A stretch of 64,000 bases of DNA from Pseudomonadota bacterium (GTDB taxonomy: Bacteria; Pseudomonadota; Gammaproteobacteria; Burkholderiales; Burkholderiaceae_C), in assembly GCA_020161065.1 (NCBI GenBank), contig JAIUPH010000017.1:124001-188000 (forward strand). Reading direction: 5' to 3'. How positions within the stretch are numbered: the first letter of the stretch is position 1; each line of letters starts with the position of its first letter. Shown here piece by piece: positions 35,259 to 46,200 of this stretch. A program made the translations under genes and the position numbers. The notes under the pieces are model-generated. The model was not told where the DNA came from. It worked only from the letters and a program-made list of their open reading frames with translations, and did not search any database.

Positions 35259-36740
35259 ATGCCGCCCCGCTCTTCGCCGCAAGCACCGGCCACCCGCCTG
35301 GTCGTCGGCCCCTTCAACCGCGTGGAAGGCGACCTCGAAGTGCGGCTCGACGTGCGCGACGGCGCGGTGGCCGAAGCGCGGGTGGTGGCGCCGATGTACC
35401 GCGGCTTCGAGAACCTGCTGGAAGGCCGCGACCCGCACGACGCGCTGGTGATCGTGCCGCGCATCTGCGGCATCTGCTCGGTCTCGCAGTCGGTGGCCGC
35501 GGCGCGCGCGCTGGCCGATGCGGCCGGCACCGTGGCGCCGCCCAACGGCCGCATCGCGACCGACTTGATGCTGGCGGCCGAGAACCTGGCCGACCACCTG
35601 ACGCACTTCTACCTCTTCTTCATGCCCGACTTCGCGCGCCAGGCCTATGCGCGCCAGCCCTGGTTCGCCGAGGCGCGGCGCCGCTTCGAGGCCGGCGCCG
35701 GCGAGCAGTCGCGCGCCGCGATCGCCGCGCGCCAGCGCTGGCTGCAGATCGTCGGCACGCTGGGCGGCAAATGGCCGCACACGCACGGCGTGATGCCGGG
35801 CGGCAGCACGCGCGCGATCGACGGCGCCGAGCGGCTGCGGCTGCTGTCGCTGCTGCGCGAGTTCCGCGCCTTCCTCGAACGCCACACCTTCGCGGCGCCG
35901 CTGGACGAGGTGGCGGCGCTCGCCGACGAGTCCGCTTTGTTTGCCTGGCAGGCGCAAGCGCCCGAACGCGGCGACCTGCGCCTGTTCCTGGCCATCGCCG
36001 CCGCCGCGGGCCTCGACCGCCTGGGTCGCGGCCCCGGCCGCTACCTGGTGCACGGCAACGCCGGCGCGCCCGCCGGCGTGTGGGACGAGACGCTGGACCA
36101 AGGCGCCGGCGCCTTGCTGCCGCTGGACCTGAGCGGCATCACCGAAGACATCAGCCACGCCTGGATGGCCGACGACGGCGTGCCGCCGCGCCACCCCTCG
36201 GCCGGCGCGACGCGGCCCGACGCCGACAAGGCCGGCGCCTACACCTGGAACAAGGCGCCGCGCCTGCGCGGCCGCGCCTGCGAGACCGGCGCCATCGCCC
36301 GCCGCCTGGCCGCCGGCCAGCCGCTGGTGCGCGCCGCCGTGCGGCGCTGCGGCGGCACGGTCTACACGCGGGTGCTGGCGCGGCTGCTCGAGCTGGCCGA
36401 GGTGCTGCCGCAGATGGAGCGCTGGCTCGCCGAGCTGCAGCCGCGCGAACCCTTCTGCGCCAGCGACGCGCTGCCCGACGGCGGCCAGGGCGTGGGCCTG
36501 GCCGAAGCGGCGCGCGGCGCGCTCGGCCACTGGCTGCGCATCGAGCGCGGGCGCATCGCCGGCTACCAGATCATCGCGCCGACGAGCTGGAACTTCTCGC
36601 CGCGCGACGCCGCCGGCCAGCCCGGTCCGCTGGAGCAGGCGCTGGCCGGCACGCCGGTCGGCGACGGCGAGAAGACGCCGGTCGCCGTGCAGCACGTGGT
36701 GCGCTCGTTCGACCCGTGCATGGTCTGCACGGTGCACTAG
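35259..36740 (+). CDS. hoxC: Regulatory hydrogenase large subunit HoxC
   Basis: A 493-residue large subunit (HupV) of the H2-sensing hydrogenase. Ni-Fe ligands are PRICGICS (C70, C73) and the terminal DPCMVCTVH (C487, C490, H493). The protein stops right at that His, so no cleavable tail exists and no endopeptidase is needed, the hallmark of regulatory hydrogenases. With HoxB it signals H2 to HoxJ. It starts 44 bases after hoxB and ends the plus-strand hydrogenase transcript; hoxJ is not downstream but 16 kb away. Confidence 0.96.
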   Translation: MPPRSSPQAPATRLVVGPFNRVEGDLEVRLDVRDGAVAEARVVAPMYRGFENLLEGRDPHDALVIVPRICGICSVSQSVAAARALADAAGTVAPPNGRIATDLMLAAENLADHLTHFYLFFMPDFARQAYARQPWFAEARRRFEAGAGEQSRAAIAARQRWLQIVGTLGGKWPHTHGVMPGGSTRAIDGAERLRLLSLLREFRAFLERHTFAAPLDEVAALADESALFAWQAQAPERGDLRLFLAIAAAAGLDRLGRGPGRYLVHGNAGAPAGVWDETLDQGAGALLPLDLSGITEDISHAWMADDGVPPRHPSAGATRPDADKAGAYTWNKAPRLRGRACETGAIARRLAAGQPLVRAAVRRCGGTVYTRVLARLLELAEVLPQMERWLAELQPREPFCASDALPDGGQGVGLAEAARGALGHWLRIERGRIAGYQIIAPTSWNFSPRDAAGQPGPLEQALAGTPVGDGEKTPVAVQHVVRSFDPCMVCTVH

Positions 36741-36771
36741 ATGATTGGTTAGTCCGGCGGCGCCGCGCCGC

Positions 36772-37182
36772 TCACACGCACAGCGCCTTCAGGTCCTCCG
36801 GCACCGCAATCGCCTTCAGCCGGCCGTCGACGCGCTGCACGAAGGCGCGCGTCTCCCAGCCTTCGCACAACAGCAGCTCGCCGCGCACGATGCGGTGGTG
36901 CTGGATGAAGACCTTGGGCCGCCATTCCTGCACGTGGGTGTGGACGACCAGCGCGTCGCCGTAGGTCGCCGGCTTGTAGAACTTGGTGTTGATCTCCAGC
37001 AGCGGCGTGCCGACGATGCCGCGCGTGTTCTCCAGCTCGCGCCAGCGCGGCAGCCCGCACTGGATGAAGAAGCTCTGCGACGAGGCGTCCATCCAGCGGT
37101 TGAAGTTGGGGAAGAAGACGATGTCGGCGGGATCGCAATCGCCCCACTGGACGGTGACTTCGATGTGCGTGCTACGACTCAT
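36772..37182 (-). CDS. 4-Hydroxybenzoyl-CoA thioesterase
   Basis: A 136-residue hotdog thioesterase. WGDCDPADIVFFPNFNRWMD near the N-terminus closely follows the Pseudomonas CBS3-type 4-hydroxybenzoyl-CoA thioesterase, including the catalytic Asp17. CGLPRWRE, RGIVGTPLLEINTKF and the C-terminal AIAVPEDLKALC also agree. It hydrolyses aromatic acyl-CoA esters to the free acid. It starts 16 bases after the acyl-CoA ligase and should form an operon with it, giving ligation plus thioester release on similar aromatic substrates. Confidence 0.87.
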   Translation of the reverse strand: MSRSTHIEVTVQWGDCDPADIVFFPNFNRWMDASSQSFFIQCGLPRWRELENTRGIVGTPLLEINTKFYKPATYGDALVVHTHVQEWRPKVFIQHHRIVRGELLLCEGWETRAFVQRVDGRLKAIAVPEDLKALCV

Positions 37183-37198
37183 GCGGTGTTTGAAAGCT

Positions 37199-39004
37199 TC
37201 AGCTCGGAATGATCACGCCGGCATCGTAAGGGCTGGCGTACAGGGCTTCCACCTCGGCGGCGCGGCGCTGCAGCACGGCGCGCTGGTTGATGTAGCCCTT
37301 GTCGGTGATCTCGCCGGCGTCGGCGCTGGGCGGCTCGGCCAACAGCCGGGCGCGCACCACCGCCATCGAGCTGCCGCCGCCTTCGCGCCGCAGCACGCCC
37401 AGGGCGGCGGCGATGCGCTGTTGCAGCTCGGCCGTCGGCAGCTCGCGCGCCTGCGGCGACGGGAACACCAGCGCACAGGCTTCCGAGCGGTCGTGCCCGG
37501 TGATCACCACGTCCTGCGCCAGCGGCGCCAGCGCGCTGATGATGCGGATGCGCAGCGTGCCCACGCTGACCCAGGTGCCGGTGGTGAGCTTGAAGTCCTC
37601 GGCGACGCGGCCGTCGAAGACCACGCCCGATTCGGGCCGCGCCGGGTCGGCGATCAACCCGGCGTCGCCGATGCGGTAGTAGCCCTCTTCGTCGAAGGCC
37701 TGCGCCGTCAGGTGCGGCGCGTTGCGGTAGCCGGGGAAGACGGTGACGCCGCGCACGCGCAGCTCCAGCTTCTGGCCGTTGGGGATGAACTTCAGCTCCA
37801 GCCCGGGCAGCGGCAGGCCGATGTTGCCGGCGCGGTCGAGCTGCCAATGCGCGCTGGTGATCGCCGGGCTGGTCTCGGTGGCACCCCAGCTGGTGGTGAA
37901 CCAAGCCGGTGCTTGCGGCCTTGCGCGGCGCGCCACCGCGGCCAGCCGCTCCCAGGTGGCCTGCGGCAGCGCGGCGCCGGCGTAGAACACCATGCGCAGC
38001 CGGGCGAAGACCTCGCGCGCCAGCGCTTCGTCGGCCTCCAGCGCCGGCAGCGCCATCTCGAAGCCGCGCGGCACGTTGAACCACAGCGTGGGCTGCACCT
38101 CGCGCAGGTTGCGCAGCGTCTTGTCCACGAGGCCCGGCGCCGGCCGGCCTTCGTCGATGTACAGCGTGCCGCCGTGGCGCAGCACGAGGTCGAGGTTGTG
38201 GTTGCCGCCGAAGGTGTGGCTCCAGGGCAGCCAGTCGACGATGACCGGCTTCTCGCGCTCCAGGAAGCGCCACACCTGGGCCATCATCTGCATGTTGGCG
38301 CACAGCATGCGATGCGTGTTGATCACGACCTTGGGGTGGCCGGTGCTGCCGCTGGTCAGCAAATACTTGGCGGGGTCGTCGGGCAGCAGGGCCTCGAAGG
38401 CCTTCATCACCGCCGGGCTCTCGGCGGTGCGCAGCAGGCTGTCGAAGCTGATGGCGCCAGGGAAGCCGTCGGCGCCCTGGCTGAAGACGACCACGGCGTC
38501 GATGCCGGCGCTGTCGATCGGCGGGCCGTAGACCTTGGCGTCCGACGCGTAGACCAGCGCCGGGCCCAGCGTCGCCAGGATGCCGTGGATCTTGCTGTAG
38601 TCCTGCGTCAGCCGGCAGTAGGCGCTGCTGACGGTGCACACCGGGCGGCCGACGTGCATGGCGGCCAGCATCAGCAGCAAGTGGTCGAGCCCGTTGTCCG
38701 ACAGCACCACCACCGGCCGCTGCGGCGGCAGCTTCAGCCCCAGCAGGCTTTGCGCGACGGCGCCGACGGCGCGGCGCAGCTCGCGCCAGTTCAGGCGCCG
38801 CCAGTCGCCGCTGTCGTCGCGCTCGGCCACCGCCGGCGCCTCGGGCGTTTCGGCGGCCCAGCGCTCGATCCACTCGCCCACGCAGCGCGCATAAGGCTTC
38901 AGCGGCTCCGGCGAGCGCAGCACGAAGCTGCCGTCATCGAAAGCGATGCGCACCGCGCGCGGCGGCGCCAGCGCTTCGGGGTCGTCGAAGAACGAGGTGG
39001 GCAT
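37199..39004 (-). CDS. Feruloyl-CoA synthetase-like acyl-CoA ligase
   Basis: A 601-residue ANL-family adenylating enzyme. The P-loop-like YLLTSGSTGHPK, the aromatic-binding/hinge region FTTSWGATETSPAI, and GYYRIGDAGL with VFDGRVAEDFKL are present. Length and motifs fit the bacterial feruloyl-CoA synthase group (hydroxycinnamate activation); benzoate-type ligases are an alternative. The frame extends to a GTG-type codon region upstream, but MPTSFFDDPEAL at 39004 is the natural start. It is followed by the aromatic-CoA thioesterase. Confidence 0.85.
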   Translation of the reverse strand: MPTSFFDDPEALAPPRAVRIAFDDGSFVLRSPEPLKPYARCVGEWIERWAAETPEAPAVAERDDSGDWRRLNWRELRRAVGAVAQSLLGLKLPPQRPVVVLSDNGLDHLLLMLAAMHVGRPVCTVSSAYCRLTQDYSKIHGILATLGPALVYASDAKVYGPPIDSAGIDAVVVFSQGADGFPGAISFDSLLRTAESPAVMKAFEALLPDDPAKYLLTSGSTGHPKVVINTHRMLCANMQMMAQVWRFLEREKPVIVDWLPWSHTFGGNHNLDLVLRHGGTLYIDEGRPAPGLVDKTLRNLREVQPTLWFNVPRGFEMALPALEADEALAREVFARLRMVFYAGAALPQATWERLAAVARRARPQAPAWFTTSWGATETSPAITSAHWQLDRAGNIGLPLPGLELKFIPNGQKLELRVRGVTVFPGYRNAPHLTAQAFDEEGYYRIGDAGLIADPARPESGVVFDGRVAEDFKLTTGTWVSVGTLRIRIISALAPLAQDVVITGHDRSEACALVFPSPQARELPTAELQQRIAAALGVLRREGGGSSMAVVRARLLAEPPSADAGEITDKGYINQRAVLQRRAAEVEALYASPYDAGVIIPS

Positions 39005-39072
39005 GTGGGCTCCGGGGCTGGGGCGCGCATCGTAGGTCTGCAACATAATGCATGAATAGCGGGTTTTCCCGG

Positions 39073-39084
39073 CATCGATCGATG
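39073..39084. promoter_or_regulatory. Palindrome upstream of the acyl-CoA ligase
   Basis: CATCGATCGATG is a perfect 12-base palindrome 69 bases upstream of the ligase start, in an otherwise relatively AT-rich stretch (39040-39105) between divergent genes. It could be a regulator site or promoter region; MarR-type regulators often control hydroxycinnamate genes. No regulator gene is adjacent. Confidence 0.3.
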
Positions 39085-39219
39085 AACAATGATGCAAAGA
39101 AGATCGGCGGGCGGCGGCACGCGGCGGATCGCGCTCGAGGATCGCTTTTGACGATCACGCTTGAGTTCGGCCGCGGCGGCCTCAGGTCGTGAACGAGCCC
39201 GTCCGGGGCCGATGCCGAA

Positions 39220-40050
39220 ATGTCGATGCTGCTGCCACTGCTGTTGTTCGCGGGCTCGCTGCTGGCCGTGGCCGGCTGGCTGGCGGGGCCGCCGCTGTGG
39301 TGGGCCTGGCGGCGCGCTCGCCTCACCGCGCGGCCATTTCCGCCGGCCTGGCGCGCCGTGCTGCGGCAGCGCATGCCGTTGTACCGGCGGCTGCCGGTGC
39401 CGCTGCAGCGGCAGTTGCAGCGCCATGTGCAGGTCTTCATCGCCAGCGTGCCTTTCATCGGCTGCCGCGGGCAGGTGATCACCGACGAGGTGCGCGTGCT
39501 GATCGCCGCGCAAGCCGCCTTGCTGTTGCTGGGGCGGCCGGCCGGGCGCTTCCGCGGCCTGCGCCAGGTGCTGGTGTATCCGGGCGCCTTCGTCGTCGAG
39601 CGGCCGCTCACCGAGGCCGGCGGCATCGTGCAGGACGCGCGCCGCGTGCTGGTGGGCGAGTCGTGGCAGCAGGGCCAGCTCATCGTCTCGTGGGACGACG
39701 TGCTGGCAGGCGCCGCGGTGCCCGACGACGGCCGCAACGTGGTGATCCACGAGTTTGCGCACCAGCTCGACCAGGAGAACGGCCCGGCCAATGGCGCGCC
39801 CTTCCTCGGCCGGCGCGACGGCTACCGGCGCTGGGCCGCGACGCTGGGCGCCGCCTTCGACGAGCTGCGTGCCCAGGTGGCGCGCGGCGAGCCCAGCCTG
39901 ATCGACCCCTACGGCGCCAGCGATGCCGGCGAGTTTTTCGCCGTCGTCTCCGAACTCTTCTTCGAGCGCCCGGCCGAACTGTTGCGCCGGCACCCCGCGC
40001 TGTACGTGGAATTCAGCACGTACTACCGCTGCAATCCGGTGGACTGGTAA
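39220..40050 (+). CDS. MtfA-like zinc-dependent peptidase
   Basis: A 276-residue protein of the MtfA (DUF980) family with the zinc-peptidase motif VVIHEFAHQLD and a downstream Glu-rich helix (GEFFAVVSELFFERP) that provides the third ligand. An N-terminal hydrophobic segment (residues 4-28) may anchor it to the membrane, which E. coli MtfA lacks. E. coli MtfA interacts with the Mlc repressor; whether this does is unknown. It is divergent from the acyl-CoA ligase. Confidence 0.88.
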   Translation: MSMLLPLLLFAGSLLAVAGWLAGPPLWWAWRRARLTARPFPPAWRAVLRQRMPLYRRLPVPLQRQLQRHVQVFIASVPFIGCRGQVITDEVRVLIAAQAALLLLGRPAGRFRGLRQVLVYPGAFVVERPLTEAGGIVQDARRVLVGESWQQGQLIVSWDDVLAGAAVPDDGRNVVIHEFAHQLDQENGPANGAPFLGRRDGYRRWAATLGAAFDELRAQVARGEPSLIDPYGASDAGEFFAVVSELFFERPAELLRRHPALYVEFSTYYRCNPVDW

Positions 40051-40086
40051 ACATCCCCGCGCTTTCAGCAAATACCTGAATCGAAA

Positions 40087-40224
40087 GCCGCGGATGCGGC
40101 GTTAGGCTCGGCGCCATCGAGGGATTTCGGCCGCGTGCTCGCAAGAGGCGCCGGAGCCGAAACCAATGACCGGTGAACGTCGGGGACGGGAGGAAGGGGC
40201 GCTGCGCAGGCAGGGCTGCGCCCC
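40087..40224 (+). promoter_or_regulatory. Structured 5' leader of the giant surface-protein gene
   Basis: Several stems are visible. The first is GCCGC/GCGGC around GGAT (40087-40100). A long one pairs GGCTCGGCGCC (40105-40115) with GGCGCCGGAGCC (40147-40158, one bulge). TTTCGGC (40125-40131) can instead pair with GCCGAAA (40156-40162), which shares bases with the long stem. GGGGCGC/GCGCCCC (40196-40224) closes a further hairpin. Mutually exclusive stems are typical of regulatory leaders, but it does not match a riboswitch class I can name. Confidence 0.4.
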
Positions 40225-40276
40225 GTGCCTTGACGTGCCGGAATCCTCCGCACGCCAGTCAAGGCCCGATGACCCG

Positions 40277-43200
40277 ATGACGCCCTTCCGGATCCGCTCC
40301 GCCGCTACCGCAGCCACCGCCGCTAACGCCGCTTTTGCCGCCACCGCCGCCGGCGCCCGGGTACGCGCCCGCGCGGCCCGCCCGGTCCGCCGGCTGGCCT
40401 TCCTGGCCGCCTGGTTGCTGGCCGCCGGCTCCGCCTGGGGCCAGGTGGCGGTCAACCAGATCCTGTTCCCAGTGAACATCGGGCGCACGCTGGACGTCAC
40501 GGTCGACATCGACTACACGCGCACCAGCGCCGCGGCAGCGGTGATCCAGGTCGCCATTCCGCCGCAGCTCGGCGTCCAGCCGCCGGCCCTGCCCGCCGGC
40601 TGCACCGCCATCGTGCTGGCCGGCAACCCCGGCGTGGAGTGCACCGTGCCGGCCGGCGGCGCCGGCACGTCAGGCACGCTGTCGTTCCAGGTGCGCGGCA
40701 CGACGCTGGGCTCGTTCAGCCTGGTGGCCACCGGCACCGGCGGGTCGAGCGCCAGCAACACCGGCACCGTGCGCAGCTCGGGCGAGCTGACGCTCTTGAA
40801 GACCAAGTCGCCGGCCGGCAACCTGCTGCCCGGCCAGAGCACCACCTTCACGCTGCGGCCGCAGCTGGCGGCCGGCGCCGACGACCTGCCCACCGGCAAC
40901 ACCATCACGGTGACCGACCAGCTTCCCGGCACGGTCACCGACTTCACGGTCAGCGCGATCGACCCCGGCATCGCCAGCTGCACCTCGGTGGCGGTGGCCA
41001 ACAGCTCGGCGCGCACCGTCACCTGCACCTACACCGGCCCGCTGACGGCGGCGGCGCTGAATGCCGCGGCCATCACCATCACCGGCGCGCCCGGCACCTC
41101 GGGCACCTTCAACAACACCGGCTCCATCGCCGCCGGCGTGCCCGGCTACTACGACCGCGACACCAACAACAACATCGCCAACGTCGGCTACGTCGTCAAC
41201 CCCGGCGGCGACGTGCAGGCGCTGGGCAGCTTCCCGGCGGGCGTGCAGTCGCTCGGCAGCGCGCAGACGCTGCAGATGTCCTGGCGCAACAACGGCCCCA
41301 CGGCCTTGCCGGCCGGCGGCACGGTGAGCACCACCATCCCGGCGGGCTTCACGGTCGTCAGCCTGCCCGCGGGCTGCAGCGGTCCGGCCGTCGGCTCGGT
41401 GCTGGGCGCGCCGGCCGTGCTGACCTGCACCGCCGCCGCGGCCGCCTCCGGCAATCGGCAGGACTTCTCGATCCCGCTGCTCATGCCGAGCACGGCGCAG
41501 AGCGGCAGCTTCGTCGTCACCGCCGCGCCGCCCAGCGGCTACGGCGACAGCGTGGCCGCCAACAACAGCGTCACGCTGCCCTGGCAGACGGTGACACCGT
41601 TTGCCGACCTGCGCGGCGCCAAGTCGAAGTCGCCGGCCAGCGGCCCGGTGGCGCCGGGCACGGTGATCACCACCACGCTGACGGTGACCAACGACGCCGC
41701 CAGCCCGGCCACGGCGGCTTTCTCCGCCGCCGGCGGCGGCACCGAGCTGCGCGTGGTCGACTACCTGAAACCGGTGGAAATCGCCGGCGACACGCTCAGC
41801 AACGTCAGCGCCGGCTGGCAATGCACCGTCACCAACAACGCCGACCCGGCCGACGCCACGCGCAGCAAGCGCGTCGAATGCGTGCACACCGCCGCCGGCA
41901 CGCTGGCGCCGGGCGCTTCGTTGAGCGTGAGCTTCGACACCACGGTCGGCGCGGTCACCGGCCAGCTCGCGCTGTCGGACCGCGTCTGCACCGGCGAGAC
42001 GCTGCTCACCCAGCTCGGCCTGACGCCCGCCCAGGGCCCGCAGCCGCCCGGCAACGGCTCGACGGCCAACGACTGCGCGGTGGCCGGCACCAACCTGATC
42101 GCGACTGACGTGATCAACGGCCAGGCCGCCGTCACCATCGTCAAGGAATCGTCGATCGACGGCACGAACTGGGTCGACGCCGTGGCCTCGGCGCCGACGC
42201 TGGCGGCCACCGCCGACCGCCAGTACTGGCGCATCACCATCACCACGCCCAGCGGCGGCGCGCAGCAGACCATTCCGACGCTGACGCTGGGCGACACGCT
42301 GCCCGGCGTGCTGAACGTCAGCTCGCCCGGCGCGCCGGCGCCCGGCTACGTGACGCCGGCGGTCAGCGTCGGCACCACGGTCAGCGCCGGCGCCGCCGGC
42401 GGCAGCTGCCCCAACGTCGCCGCCGGCGCCAACAGCCTGAGCTGCACGTTCACCAACGTCGCGCCGGGCACCACCATCGTGGTCGCTTACGAGGTGCTGC
42501 GGCCTTTCGCCGCCGGCACGCTGACCAACACCGCCAACCTGAGCTCGCCCAACGCCTTGCTGACGGGCACGCTGTCCGACGCCGCCGCGCTGGTGGCGGT
42601 GCCGCGCATCGACGTCGCCACCACCACCAAGACGGTGACGCCGTCGACGCCGCGCGTCGGCCAGATCGTGCAGTTCACGATCACGACGCAGAACCTGGGC
42701 CCCGACAACGTCGCCGCCGCCGGCGACTTCAAGCTCATCGACGACCTCAACACCAGCGTCGGCGGCTCGGCCGTGGCCTTCGGCGACATCGTCGCCAGCG
42801 GCAGCGGGCTGAGCTGCAGCCTCGTCAGCAGCGCCGCGGCCGACGAGCCCGTGCTGGCCGCCGACCACGTGCGCGTGCGCTGCGTCAGCACCACGCCGGT
42901 GGCGCGTTATGCGACGCGCACGCTGACCATCAGCGCCCGCGTGCTCAAGCCCGCGGGGCTGCCGGTCGCCGGCACCGTCTACCCGAACCAGAGCAACACG
43001 GCGCGCGTCGACATCCCGGTCGGCAGCTGCGAGTTCAAGACCGAGACCAGCAGCAACGCCAGCGTCTCGACGGCCTGCAACGACGCCGCGTCGACCAGCA
43101 ACAACGCGCACAGCGTCAACTTCGACGTGCTGGTGCCGCAGATCGACGTGCAGCAGCGCAAGACGCGCGTGCTGCCGGCCGGGCAGACCAGCTTCGGCCT

Positions 43201-46200
43201 CGGCCAGCCGCTGCGCTACCGCTTCCGGCTGCAGAACAACGGCCCCTCGCGCGCCGAAGGCGTGACGATGACCGACCAGCTGACGGTGCCCGCCGGCTTC
43301 ACGCTGGCCTCGCCGCAGGTCTTCAACGTCAACGGCGCGGCGGCCGAGTCCGGCTACCAGCTCGACAACAGCAAGACCGGCAGCGTGAGCTGCAGCCAGA
43401 GCGCGGCCAACGCTAACCTGGTGTGCACGCTGGCGCCGACGGCGGCGGCCAGCTTCCTGGACGCCGGGCGCGAGGTCAACTTCGAGGTCGAGCTGACGCA
43501 GACCGGCACCGCGCTGCTGCCGGTGAGCTTCGGCAACGAGGCGCTGCTGTGCGCCGACGAAAGCGCCAACTACGAAAGCGCCGGCGCCTGCGCGCGCAAC
43601 GTCGCCAACAACAACAACGTGGCGGCGGTGAACGACGTGATCTTCCCGCGCACCGACCTGGCGCTGACCAAGACCACGGTGACGGCGTCGCCGGTGAGCA
43701 TCGGCCAGGCGGTCGAGTACGTGCTGCAGGTGCGCAACCTGGGGCCCAGCCCGACGCAGCAGATCCGCGTCAGCGACCTGTTGCCGCCCGACTTCGAGCT
43801 GGTCACCAGCGGCGCGCAGGCGCCCAGCGTGACGCTCGGCAGCTTCGTCACCGCGCCGCCGTCCACGGCCACCGGCGCGACGCTGAACTGCCAGGCCACG
43901 CCGGCGACGCTGGCCACCACCGGCCAGCAGCAAAGCGTGGCTTGCGTGATCAACGCGCAACCCGGCCCGCTGGGTGCCGGCACCTTCCCGGGCAGCAACG
44001 ACGCCGGCAACACGCTGCAGATCCGCCTGTTCGCGCGGCCCAAGAGCGGCATCTACGCCGGCCCCTACGGCAGCGACCGCGTCAACAACGCCAGCGTCAG
44101 CCCGGGGCTGGCGAGCGACGGCACGCCGCTGTCGATCGACATCGTGCCCGGCAACAACAACGCCAGCTCGCCGGTGCAGGTGGCGCGCAGCAGCCTGGCC
44201 GGCCGCGTCTACATCGACCGCAACGGCAACGGCGTGCAGGACGGCACCACCGCGGCCGAGGACGAAGGCGTCGGCAGCGTGACGCTGACGCTGACCGGCG
44301 TGGACATCTTCGGCAACGCCGTCACCCGCACCACCACCAGCAACAACGTGGTCGGCGCCACCCGCGGCGACTACCTGTTCGACCACCTGCCGCCCGGCAC
44401 CTACACGGTGACCGAGACGCAGCCCGCCGGCTACGGCAACAGCCCCGGCACGCCGCCGGCGGCCAGCGCCGGCGGCACCTACGCCGCGGTGGCCAGCGCC
44501 GGCAGCAGCGCCTGGAGCGGCATCACGCTGCCGGCGGCGACGCAGGCCGTCAACTACCACTTCCCCGAAGGCGTGCCGCTGCCCGGCATCAGCGGCCGCG
44601 TCTTCGTCGACCGTGCCGACAACGGCCAGCTCGACGCCGACGACCCGGCGATCGCCGGCGTCACGCTGGGCCTGTACCCGGCCGGCACCACCTGCCCGGC
44701 AAGCGGCGCGCTGCCCGGCGGCGCGCTGCAGACGGTGCAGACCGACGCCGGCGGCCAGTACCACTTCACCAGCCTGGCCGCGGGCACCAGCTACGTGGTC
44801 TGCCAGCAGCAGCCGGCGGGCCACGCCGACCGGCCGCCGCTGCCCGGCACCGCCGGCAGCACGCCGGGCGCCAACCAGATCAACATCACCAACCTGCCGG
44901 CCACCGGGTCCAACGGCAACGACTTCCCCGAGGTGCTGGGCCGCATCGGCGGCACCGTGTTCCTGGACTACTTCGCCGGCGCGCCGGGCAACACCAACAA
45001 CGGCGTGCAGAACGCCAGCGAACCTGGCATCGGCAGCGCCACGCCCGGCGCCGGCGTGCCCGTCACGCTGACCGGCACGCCCAGCGCCGGCCCGAACGCC
45101 GGCCAGCCGATCACGCCGCGCACCGTCTTCACCGCGGCCGACGGCAGCTACCTCTTCACCGACCTGCTGCCCGGCAGCTACACGGTGACCGAAGGCGCGA
45201 TCCCGCTGCAGCTGGGCACCTATGTCGACGGCATCAACACCGCCGGCACGGTGACCAGCGGCACGCCGGGCGTGGCCGGCGCGGTGGGCAACAACACCAT
45301 CAGCAACATCGTGCTCGGCGCCGCCGGCGCCAGCAGCAGCGGCAACAACTTCGCCGAGCTGCCGCGCACCACCATCTGGGGCCTGGTCTTCGTCGATGCC
45401 GACAAGGACGGCCTGCTGACGGCCGCCGACCCCCAGCGCCTGGCGGGCGTGGTGATCGAGCTGCGCCAGGGCGGCAGCTCGTGCGCCGACGCCACGCTGC
45501 TGGGCACGACCACGACCGCTGGTGACGGCAGTTATGTCTTCCCCGGCGGCACCGTCACCGCGGGCCAGGTGGTGGCCGGCCAGACCTACCGCGTCTGCGA
45601 GCAGCAGCCGGCTGACTTCGCCAACGGCCCCACGCTGCCCGGCGTCAACGCCAGCACCGTGCTGCCCAACGAGATCCTGGTCAGCAACCTGCCGGTCACC
45701 GGCTCGGGCATCAACAATTTCGGCGAAACGCGGCGCGTCGTCACGCCGCCCAGCGGCCCGGTGATCAGCGGCACCGTGTTCGTCGACCGCAACCGCGACG
45801 GCAACTTCACGTCCGTCGACGAAGGCCGCATCGGCGGCGTCACCGTGCGCCTGGTGGAAGGCATCAGCTGCAGCGGCGCCGAGCTGGCGAGCACGCAGAC
45901 CACCAGCGACGGGCGCTACAGCTTCAGCCTCGCCACGCTGGTGGCCGGCCGCGCCTACAGCGTGTGCGAGGTGCAGCCGGCCGACTACGGCGACGGCGCC
46001 ACCCGCCCCGGCAGCGGCAACAGCAGCCCGGCGACCAACCACATCGTGATCGGCAGCCTGCCGGCCGCCGGCTCGCCCGACAACGACTTCGGCGAATGGG
46101 GCGGCCGCATCGCCGGCCGCGTCTACCTCGACCGCGACGACAACGGCCAGTTCAACGGCGCCGACAGTGGCATCGGCGGCGTGGTGGTCACGCTCACGCG

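Noticed and set aside
40087-40224. Call of a c-di-GMP or cobalamin riboswitch in the leader
   Set aside because: I looked for the conserved core elements of these classes and could not place them; only pairing potential is supported.
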